From Neocallimastix lanati (nom. inval.) (taxonomy: Eukaryota > Neocallimastigomycota > Neocallimastigomycetes > Neocallimastigales > Neocallimastigaceae), in contig JACVTC010000365.1 in the NCBI GenBank assembly GCA_016946835.1, positions 10,001 to 38,161 on the forward strand: a stretch of 28,161 nt of DNA. The letters run 5' to 3'. Positions 21,075 to 28,161 of this stretch are shown one piece after another. Below the pieces are notes generated by a model. It was given only the letters and a program-made list of their open reading frames with translations. It was not told the origin of the DNA and made no database searches. The first letter of the stretch is position 1. Every line of letters starts with the position of its first letter. The position numbers were made by a program, and so were the translations under genes.

Positions 21075-23725
21075 TTTTAAACTTTGTAATTTTTATTAAA
21101 ATTATTCGATTAGATAATACATTAATTAATGTATATATAAATTATATGAAATCATGACTACATGATTTTAAGTAAATTAATACATTTTTAGTAAAAAAAT
21201 AAAAGTTCGATAAAGTAAAAAAAAAGTATATATCTATAAAGTTTAGAATTTTAAGGAAGAGAAAAATTATTCTTTTAAAGTAAATGAATAATAAAAGTAA
21301 TTCTAATAAAAGAATTTTTGTAATTATCTAAAAGAATATAAAGTTTTTATAATCTAGTAGAATATTTTAAAATAAAATTTATAAAGAAATTAAATTTTAG
21401 TTTGTTCGTAAAGTAAGTATATTTAATTAAAACTGAAATCGTATGAAATATATTTATTCATTGATATATTTCATAGATTCAATAATATCCTCAGAACTAT
21501 AATCCATAGGATTTAATGGATTAATAGTTGTACTGAGAATATTAGGGGAATTGGATATTATAGTGTCACTATACATATCCATCCCGGCTTCATGGTAGTG
21601 CTCAATTGGCACTGTAGGAGTTAACGTTGAGGAGATAATTGAATCATTATCATCCTCCGTGTTTAGGCTGTCATCCTCAAAGAGTTCAGACGTACCTTTG
21701 AACTCTGGGGATTCAAGAGGGCCACTTGGATTAGCAGCCTTAAAAGCAGCAAAGCCCTTTGATGGGCTAACAACCCTTTCCTTTAGCGCAAGGGCAAAGG
21801 CAGAGATGGCTTCTTTACTAGAGCGGAGGGCAGCATTAGCTACTTCCGAGGTCGAGCCGGGCGAGTTAGCTGGAGCATCATTGATGGTAGCTGGAGCATT
21901 ATCGTGGGCACAAACCGAAGAAGGAGCAGCGAAGTTATTACCTGAGGTAGAGGCTTCTACATTAAGAGAAGCTTCATCAGGAACAGCAGTAGGCGTAGGC
22001 GTAGGAATATTAAATTTGGTAAATTTAATATTCTGGATAACATTAGAAAAGAAGTCCTTAATATAATCAGGACTTCTTTTTCTATTAATAGTTTCAGATA
22101 TTCTTCGGTAGCATGCTTTTTCTACTCTAAGAATATCTTCATCATTAGCTGTAGAGGCATTGTCAACAGCAACAGGGTTAAAGTTTTCGAGAACTTTGAA
22201 TGAGTTTTCAAAAACTTTAAGGATGTTAATAATCATTGGTTTGGATCTTTTGAGAACTGTAAGTTCGCAAATGTCTTTACCAATGAACGAGACATTTTTA
22301 ATATAAAAATGTCGTATTCCAAGATTACTAAGGCATTTTTTGATAACCCAGATGGGTTGCCTTTGAATGCCTTTAATATATACTAAGTCAAGATCATCCT
22401 TTCGGATGATCTTAGGTTGCCTCATAATGAGGCTCAGGATACTTTCCTGAATTAAGGGGAGGCCATCTTCCTGACTTCTTATTCGTTGAAGCTGTGGAGG
22501 AAGATGGTCGGCATTCTTCTCAAGGGAATCTGTAATATCCTTACATTTTCCCTTTTTTTCTTCTATCATTTTTTTGATCCTCTCCTTTTTCTCTAATATT
22601 TCAAGAGAAAGTCGAGAGGGGGAGGCTTCAGACTTATTTTGTAGCACCGTACTAAGTGCTACTGAGTTGTTCTGAGCCTTGAAAATTTGGGATGAAAGTT
22701 TAACTTTCTCCTTTTTCCAAGACTCTTCTAGGCTTCTTATTGATTCAGTAAGATTGGAAATTTCAATCTTACTATTATAACATAAATTTTTTAAATGAGC
22801 GTTCTCAGTTCTAAGACGATTAAATTCGTCTAAATCGAACTGATTGAGCTCTTTAGGGGCCGAATTTTGGCAGCTTGAGAGATATCTCTCAATGCTAGGA
22901 TTTCGTTCATCTTCTTCCAAGGGGTTATTTTTTCTTTTACCAGTCCCTTCGGTCACTGGCTTCTTGAATAACCTTTCTTGGCTTAAGATATCTACTTCTT
23001 TCGTTGTGGAGGGAATCACAGGCTTTAAGATAGGCTCTTCAGTAATCATGGGATTACTGACGGTCTTTCCAACGAGTTCTTCCCCAGAGTTAGCTTCTTT
23101 CATCGCAGCATCTTGGGTAGGTGCTGCGATGACTAGAGTAGTACCGTTAGAAGAGGTAGTAGGTTCAGCAGAGAGGAGGGTTTGATTTACATCAATCTCC
23201 TCTTTGTCGTTCATTTCTGGTCTACAATAATCATATTTGCACCAGAAATGGTTTCTCAAACTAGGCACCATCGTGAGTAGCTTCTTTACTGGTACCGGTT
23301 TGAAGAGGTCTTCATTAGTTTTGTCCTTGGGATTAGGACTTTGGAAGGGGAGAGATATGACCTGTCTCCCATTCTTGAATAGGATAAGAGGTATGTTATC
23401 ATTTCCCTTACTGAGAGAGACGATCTTATGATTATAAAGATCAATAAGATACGCCTTAAGAGCACTAAAGGTGCAGCTATTGTTGCATTTCTTTCGTTTG
23501 TTCGAGCAGTAGAGGCGGGTATGACTTGTCTTAGTAAAAATTCCCCCGCATCTTCTGCAGCGGATCGGAATAGGGCGTCCGTCCGCGCTTTGGTTTTTAC
23601 CACTAAGAATAAATGACAAGTGGTAAACACCGGCGTAGCTTAAGACTTCTTCCCCTTTAGATGGCATTATAAGATATTAAAAATTTATAAGAATATTTAA
23701 TTATAAAGAATATTTTTATTTAATA
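21075..23725 (-). mobile_element. Telomeric element E2 (family C) carrying the Gag-like ORF
   Basis: A ~2.65-kb segment bounded on both sides by telomeric repeat. On its sense (minus) strand it has a ~58-bp 5' leader, a 737-codon ORF (23667-21454) and a ~380-bp 3' region ending in GTTTAAAACCTAACCC. Two perfect hairpins lie near the 3' end at 21117-21134 and 21149-21168. There is no poly(A) tail and no reverse transcriptase, endonuclease or telomerase-like ORF. The 3' ~100 bp align with those of E1/E4, so E2 is a diverged member of the same superfamily. The intact ORF together with an intact 3' end argues against simple 5' truncation of a LINE. Confidence 0.8.
21454..23667 (-). CDS. Gag/LINE-ORF1-like protein of telomeric element, 737 residues
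   Basis: An intact single-exon ORF of roughly 40 percent GC in DNA of ~15 percent GC. Residues 37-65 hold cysteines C37, C40, C54, C61 and C65 with H49, a zinc-finger-like cluster but not the classic CCHC knuckle. A second pair is C143/C148. Residues ~278-382 are charged and heptad-like (coiled coil). Residues ~426-495 form a compact block with VYIKGIQRQP, LGIRHFYIKNVSFIGK and CELTVLKRS. From memory, this resembles a domain in ORF1 proteins of fungal non-LTR retrotransposons. From 550 on it is Ala/Ser/Pro-rich, then acidic. Gag/ORF1 proteins bind element RNA and bring it to the target. A role in carrying element RNA to telomeres is inferred from position only. Start ATG 23667 is the first in frame, 58 bp inside the element. 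It could alternatively be an unrelated subtelomeric nucleic-acid-binding protein. Confidence 0.75.
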   Translation of the reverse strand: MPSKGEEVLSYAGVYHLSFILSGKNQSADGRPIPIRCRRCGGIFTKTSHTRLYCSNKRKKCNNSCTFSALKAYLIDLYNHKIVSLSKGNDNIPLILFKNGRQVISLPFQSPNPKDKTNEDLFKPVPVKKLLTMVPSLRNHFWCKYDYCRPEMNDKEEIDVNQTLLSAEPTTSSNGTTLVIAAPTQDAAMKEANSGEELVGKTVSNPMITEEPILKPVIPSTTKEVDILSQERLFKKPVTEGTGKRKNNPLEEDERNPSIERYLSSCQNSAPKELNQFDLDEFNRLRTENAHLKNLCYNSKIEISNLTESIRSLEESWKKEKVKLSSQIFKAQNNSVALSTVLQNKSEASPSRLSLEILEKKERIKKMIEEKKGKCKDITDSLEKNADHLPPQLQRIRSQEDGLPLIQESILSLIMRQPKIIRKDDLDLVYIKGIQRQPIWVIKKCLSNLGIRHFYIKNVSFIGKDICELTVLKRSKPMIINILKVFENSFKVLENFNPVAVDNASTANDEDILRVEKACYRRISETINRKRSPDYIKDFFSNVIQNIKFTKFNIPTPTPTAVPDEASLNVEASTSGNNFAAPSSVCAHDNAPATINDAPANSPGSTSEVANAALRSSKEAISAFALALKERVVSPSKGFAAFKAANPSGPLESPEFKGTSELFEDDSLNTEDDNDSIISSTLTPTVPIEHYHEAGMDMYSDTIISNSPNILSTTINPLNPMDYSSEDIIESMKYINE

Positions 23726-23739
23726 GGGTTAGGGTTAGG
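23726..23739 (+). repeat. Telomeric spacer between E2 and E3
   Basis: GGGTTAGGGTTAGG, following TTTAATA of E2 and joined to TTTTAAATTC of E3. Confidence 0.95.
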
Positions 23740-23806
23740 TTTTAAATTCTTTTATTTATTTAAGATTTACAAAGTATTACATGTATTTGATAAATATAAT
23801 AATTAC
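23740..23806 (-). mobile_element. Telomeric element E3 (family A), 5'-truncated, 67 bp
   Basis: Matches the first 67 bp of E5 and E6 (TTTTAAATTCTTTTATTT...ATAATAATTAC) and then switches to TAGGGGTTAGG. It retains the palindrome TACATGTA. This is the shortest copy in the array. Confidence 0.85.
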
Positions 23807-23817
23807 TAGGGGTTAGG
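23807..23817 (+). repeat. Telomeric spacer between E3 and E4
   Basis: TAGGGGTTAGG, joined to TTTTAAACG of E4. Confidence 0.9.
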
Positions 23818-24986
23818 TTTTAAACGTTATAATTTTATTTAATAAAATTAATCAAAATAGTTAATACATTATTAATGTATATATAATTTAAGAAAAATCA
23901 TTATTGATTTTCAAGAAGTTTAATTATTAAACTATTCTAGCGACTATTATTATTTTAAACAAATAATAATAGAAAATAAGATTTTTATTTTAGATATTAA
24001 AATCTATTCTAAGATTTTTAAACTATTCTATTTGTAACAAAGAATTCTATACTATTCTAGAGAATTATTATTAAGAAAATAATAATAATTATAGCAAGCG
24101 AATAATAACTTTAAATATTAAGTAATTATTATTGTAAAATAATAATTAATACAATCTTTAAGAATTAATATTATTATAAAAATAATAATTAATACATGAG
24201 TTTATAATTATTATGAGAAATAATAATTAATACATGAGTTAATAAATAATACATTTTAAAATAGAAAATTATTATTATTATGAAAATAATAATAATTAAT
24301 ACATGATTTTATAGAAGATTATTATTATGAGAAATAATAATCAAACAATTTTGATTAAAAAATATTGTTATTATATAAATAATAACAATTATACATAAGT
24401 TTATTAAATAGATTATTATAATAATAAAATAATTAATTATTAAATAAATAATAATTAATTAAAAGTATTGTTAATTATTATAACAATCATAGAGAATAAA
24501 GAAAATACATCCCAAGAAGGTAAGGTCGGAGAACCGAGAACCAAAAAAAGGGATCCAAAGAATCCAGAATAACCCAAAGAATAGACAAGAGAACTAAAAG
24601 ACAAGAACTCTGAATCAAAGGAGTACCCTGGAGAATAAGCAAACGAGAATCCAACAACCAATCAAGTAACCAGAAGAATAACCGAAAGAGAATCCAGCAA
24701 ACCAACAAAGAGTAAACCGGAGAGTTCAGCAAGACAACAGAAATCCTGAAAACCAAAAGGAACCAAAAAATCATTCCAAAAGGAAACCGGAGAGATTACA
24801 TTCCAGTAATCAAAAGTGAGAACCGGAGTTTAAATCAAAAAGAGTCCAGCTAACAAAAGTGTCAACTGGAAGAGTTTAAAGACATTCCAGAAAACAGGTT
24901 AAAAAACCTGAATTCTGGGCGAATTATTTAAATATATTTTATTTTATTTTGATATAATGAATATTGCAAACGAATACTCATTAATA
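23818..24986 (-). mobile_element. Telomeric element E4 (family B), ~1.17 kb, non-coding
   Basis: The 3' 100 bp equal E1, with stem-loops at 23864-23880 and 23894-23911. Next, 23960-24480 is a run of imperfect palindromic units of the type AATTATTATGAGAAATAATAATT. A 430-bp patch (24485-24910) then has a plus strand rich in A and G and poor in T, with recurring CCAGAA, CCGGAGAG and AACC words. That patch ends in a perfect hairpin CAGGTT-AAAA-AACCTG (24895-24910). The short minus-strand open frames there are Leu/Phe/Ser-rich compositional artefacts. The 5' end CATTAATA resembles that of E2 (TTTAATA). Confidence 0.8.
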
Positions 24987-25007
24987 GGGTTAGGGTTAGG
25001 GGTTAGG
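24987..25007 (+). repeat. Telomeric spacer between E4 and E5
   Basis: Three and a half telomeric units, including one TTAGGGG, joined to TTTTAAATTC of E5. Confidence 0.95.
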
Positions 25008-27576
25008 TTTTAAATTCTTTTATTTATTTAAGATTTACAAAGTATTACATGTATTTGATAAATATAATAATTACAAGAATAAAATATAATAATATAAAAA
25101 TTATTTAAAGTATTTACTAAATATAACTATTATAAGAATTAATAAGTAATTTGAAATATTAAATATTATTACTAAGTTAAAATTAATAAAGATTTAACTA
25201 ACTAATAAAATTATTTAAAATTAAAATATTTAAAGTTTGATAAAAATTATAAATTTAAAGTTATTAAAGTTTTGATCAAAAGTAAATTAAAGTATTTAAA
25301 GTTTTGATTAAAAAGTAAAGCGGACATACTAAATATGTCCATTATCTAAAAAAGGAAAATATTCTAATTAACTATATCTAAGAGAAAATTTATGAAAATT
25401 TAACAAACTTAAAATTCATATACTGAAATCCCATGAGGAATTTCAATATCTTGACTATCTCTAAAAGGAAATATTAAAAAAATAACTATTATTAAGTATT
25501 AATAACTATAAGTAATATAACTTATTTAAGAAATTAGAATATATAATTATTAAAAGTAAATAATTATATAAGATAATAATCTAAGTATTATATAAGATAT
25601 TAATCTAAGTATATAACTATAAAAAGTAATAATAAAAATATATAATTATATAATTATTAAAATAAATAATTATATAAATGAATAAAATATATAATTATAA
25701 ATGAAATATAATTATATAATAAAATAAAAATATAATTATTAAAACAAATAATTATATTAGGTAATAATAAAAATATATAATTATAAGTAAATAATTATAT
25801 AAGTGAATAAAATATAATAAAATATATAATTATTATAAGTAAATAATTATATAAGTGAATAAAATATAATAAATTATATAATTATTATAAGTAAATAATT
25901 ATATAAGTGAATAAAATGTATAATTATAAAGAATATATAATTATATAATAAAATAATAAAAATATATAATTATTAAAAGAAATAATTATATAAATAAATA
26001 ATAAAATATATAATTATAAAAAGTATATAATTATATAAGTAAATAAAAAGTATATAACTATTAAAATAAATAATTATATAAGATAACGATAAAATATATA
26101 ATTATTTAAAAATAAATAATTATATAAGTAAATAAAAGTATATAATTATAAAAGATATATAATTATATAAGTATATATAAGTATATAATTATAAATGATA
26201 TATAATTATATAAGTAAATAAAAAGTATATAATTATTTAAAAAATAAATAATTATATAAGTAAATAAAAGTATATAATTATTTAAAATAAATAATTATAT
26301 AAGTAAATAATAAAAATATATAATTATAAAAGGTATATAATTATACAAGATAATAAAAAGTATATAATTATTAAAAGAAATAATTATATAAGAAAAAAGA
26401 GAAGTATATATAATTATTTAAAGAAAATAATTATATAAGAAATTAAAAAATATATAATTATAAAAGATATATAATTATATAATAAAATAAAATAAAAGTA
26501 TATAATTATTAAAAGAAATAATTATATAAGATAATAAAAAATGTATAATTACTTAAAGTAAATAATTATACAAGAAAAGAAAAGAAGTATATATAATTAT
26601 TAAAAGAAATAATTATATAAGATAATAATAAAAAGTATATAATTATAAAAATATAAAATTATATAAAATGATAAAAGTTTATATAAAATTATATAAAATG
26701 ATAAAAATTTATATAAAATTATATAAAATGATAAAAGTTTATAATTATTATCTAAAGATAATAACTATAATAAAATAAGAGTTAATAATTAAAAAATAAA
26801 GGGTAAATAAAGTAAAGTAATTATTAACCAAAGTAAATAAAATAAATAAAAAAAGGTAAGGTTGAAAGAATAATAAAGGTTATAAAAATATAATTATTAT
26901 AATGAAAAAAAATAAAAGGTATTATATAAATATTTAAATTATTATGAAGACATAATAAAATAAGATATATATATATAGAGATAATTTATAAAAGATAATT
27001 TATAAAAGATAAAAATAAAAATAAAATAAAAAAAGAATAAAAGAAAATAAAAAATAAAATAATAATTATTCTTATGTTATTTATATATAATTAAATAAAA
27101 AGATTAAAAAAAAATAAATCTTTTAATAATTTATATATAAAGGGAACACAAGAAAAATTTATAATAATTTATATATAAAGGGAACACAAGAAAAATTTTT
27201 AATATAAATTTTTTAAATATAAATATAAAAGAAGAATTATAATAAAAATTATAGAATTATATTAAAAGTAAAATAAAAGGATAACTATTGTAAAAGTTAA
27301 AAGGGTAAATAAAGAAAGGAAAAATTATAAAACTATATAATTAATAAAAATCTAATATGTAAATAAATAAAAAAAATATATTTTATACTAAATAAAAACT
27401 ATATATAAAATAATTTAATTCTTTAATAATAAATAATAAAATAATAATAAAAATTATTATAAAAATTATTTATTAAAAAATTATTAAATTATTTTATATA
27501 AGAGAAAAAAAAATAAAATATTAAAAATTAAATGAATTAAAAAGTGCACTTTTAAAATAATTATTTAACATTATTT
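25008..27576 (-). mobile_element. Telomeric element E5 (family A), ~2.57 kb, non-coding
   Basis: The longest family A copy. From the 3' end: a unique ~260-bp part shared with E6; a perfect hairpin GGACATA-CTAAA-TATGTCC (25322-25340); and ~1.1 kb (25540-26640) of tandem ~45-60-bp units. These units consist of self-complementary ATATAATTATT / AATAATTATATAA motifs. Further on are TTATATAAAATGATAAAA repeats (26650-26745) and a 38-bp direct repeat containing AAAGGGAACACAAG (27141 and 27179). No ORF is supported. The long palindromic non-coding body recalls the long patterned 3' UTRs of some telomeric retroelements. Confidence 0.8.
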
Positions 27577-27590
27577 GGGTTAGGGTTAGG
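27577..27590 (+). repeat. Telomeric spacer between E5 and E6
   Basis: GGGTTAGGGTTAGG, joined to TTTTAAATTC of E6. Confidence 0.95.
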
Positions 27591-27851
27591 TTTTAAATTC
27601 TTTTATTTATTTAAGATTTACAAAGTATTACATGTATTTGATAAATATAATAATTACAAGAATAAAATATAATAATATAAAAATTATTTAAAGTATTTAC
27701 TAAATATAACTATTATAAGAATTAATAAGTAATTTGAAATATTAAATATTATTACTAAGTTAAAATTAATAAAGATTTAACTAACTAATAAAATTATTTA
27801 AAATTAAAATATTTAAAGTTTGATAAAAATTATAAATTTAAAGTTATTAAA
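27591..27851 (-). mobile_element. Telomeric element E6 (family A), 5'-truncated, 261 bp
   Basis: As far as I can read, identical to 25008-25268 of E5, then cut at AAAGTTATTAAA and capped by GGGGTTAGGGG of the terminal telomere. The identity implies a very recent addition. It is the outermost element. Confidence 0.9.
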
Positions 27852-28161
27852 GGGGTTAGGGGTTAGGGGGTTAGGGGTTAGGGGTTAGGGTTAGGGTTTA
27901 GGGGTTAGGGTTAGGGGTTAGGGTTAGGGGGTTAGGGGTTAGGGGTTAGGGGTTAGGGTTAGGGTTAGGGGTTAGGGTTAGGGGTTAGGGTTGGGTTAGG
28001 GGTTAGGGTTAGGGGTTAGGGGTTAGGGTTAGGGGTTAGGGGTTAGGGGTTAGGGGTTAGGGTTAGGGTTAGGGTTAGGGTTAGGGGTTAGGGTTAGGGT
28101 TAGGGGTTAGGGTTAGGGGGTTAGGGTTAGGGGTTAGGGGTTAGGGTTAGGGTTAGGGTTA
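27852..28161 (+). repeat. Terminal telomere, TTAGGG/TTAGGGG, at least 310 bp
   Basis: The G-strand reads 5'->3' to the window end, so this is a right chromosome terminus. Units mix TTAGGG, TTAGGGG and occasional TTAGGGGG, with rare slips (GGGTTGGG, GGGTTTAGG). The mixture could be real telomerase slippage or homopolymer error in long reads. Confidence 0.97.

Noticed and set aside
21659-23616. Several plus-strand frames and a second minus-strand frame within 21659-23630
   Set aside because: Shadows of the GC-richer Gag-like ORF. None has a domain, and the 737-codon frame has coherent motifs.
24455-24774. Short minus-strand Leu/Phe/Ser-rich frames in E4
   Set aside because: They follow from the pyrimidine-rich composition of that strand, with no recognisable motif and no sensible start context.
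25540-26640. CRISPR-like array (regular repeats in E5)
   Set aside because: The units are variable, self-complementary AT DNA without unique spacers, in a eukaryotic telomeric context.
20821-28161. TTAGGG blocks as assembly chimeras of several chromosome ends
   Set aside because: Orientation is the same throughout and every junction falls at the same base, which random joining would not give. Read-level checking would still be needed to exclude collapse or duplication of the array.

Overview
This is the right-hand end of a chromosome from an extremely AT-rich eukaryote. The last ~310 bases are TTAGGG-type telomere with the G-strand running 5'->3' toward the window end. Two intron-containing ABC transporter genes with GT-AG introns, asparagine homopolymers coded by AAT runs, and ATT/TTTTTA micro- and minisatellites fill the interior. 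AT content, poly-Asn tracts, TTAGGG telomeres and expanded ABC families suggest an anaerobic gut fungus (Neocallimastigomycota). That assignment is an inference. Dictyostelids are similarly AT-rich but do not have TTAGGG ends.

Interior (1-20820). At 1-505 lie a short inverted-repeat element and a decayed copy of the subtelomeric element family, in the opposite orientation to the copies at the right end. A GC-richer island of unknown nature (701-865) and a 13-bp minisatellite follow. A complete ABCA-type (full-size, lipid-type) transporter gene on the minus strand spans 8343-1666. It has three exons that join to exactly 1700 codons including the stop. Its first exon codes TM1 and is only 130 bp. 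An ABCB/P-glycoprotein-type full transporter on the minus strand spans 17610-12901, with two exons and 1476 codons including the stop. Both genes have intact Walker A, signature, Walker B and H-loop motifs in both nucleotide-binding domains. The intergenic space is satellite DNA and AT desert. A segment at 8918-9370 is duplicated at 20160-20820, and the second copy is cut off by telomeric repeats.

Terminal region (20821-28161). Chromosomal DNA stops at 20820 and telomeric repeat begins. Six segments (E1-E6) are then strung head-to-tail, separated by 11-21 bp of telomeric repeat. Every segment has the same orientation, an identical junction (TTAGG|TTTTAAA) at its centromere-proximal (element 3') end, and a variable end on the telomere side (element 5'). 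E6 and E3 are shorter versions of E5, and E1 is a short version of E4. This is the signature of 5'-truncating retrotransposition onto chromosome ends. One segment (E2) carries an intact 737-codon, GC-richer ORF with an N-terminal zinc-finger-like motif, a coiled coil and a conserved domain resembling LINE ORF1/Gag proteins. It has no reverse transcriptase. E2 and E1/E4 share two stem-loops near the 3' end, the second with altered sequence but kept pairing. The arrangement resembles Drosophila HeT-A (Gag-only, end-attached, 3' end facing the centromere) and the telomere-associated Athena elements of bdelloid rotifers, but here it coexists with telomerase-type repeats. This is the most notable system in the window.
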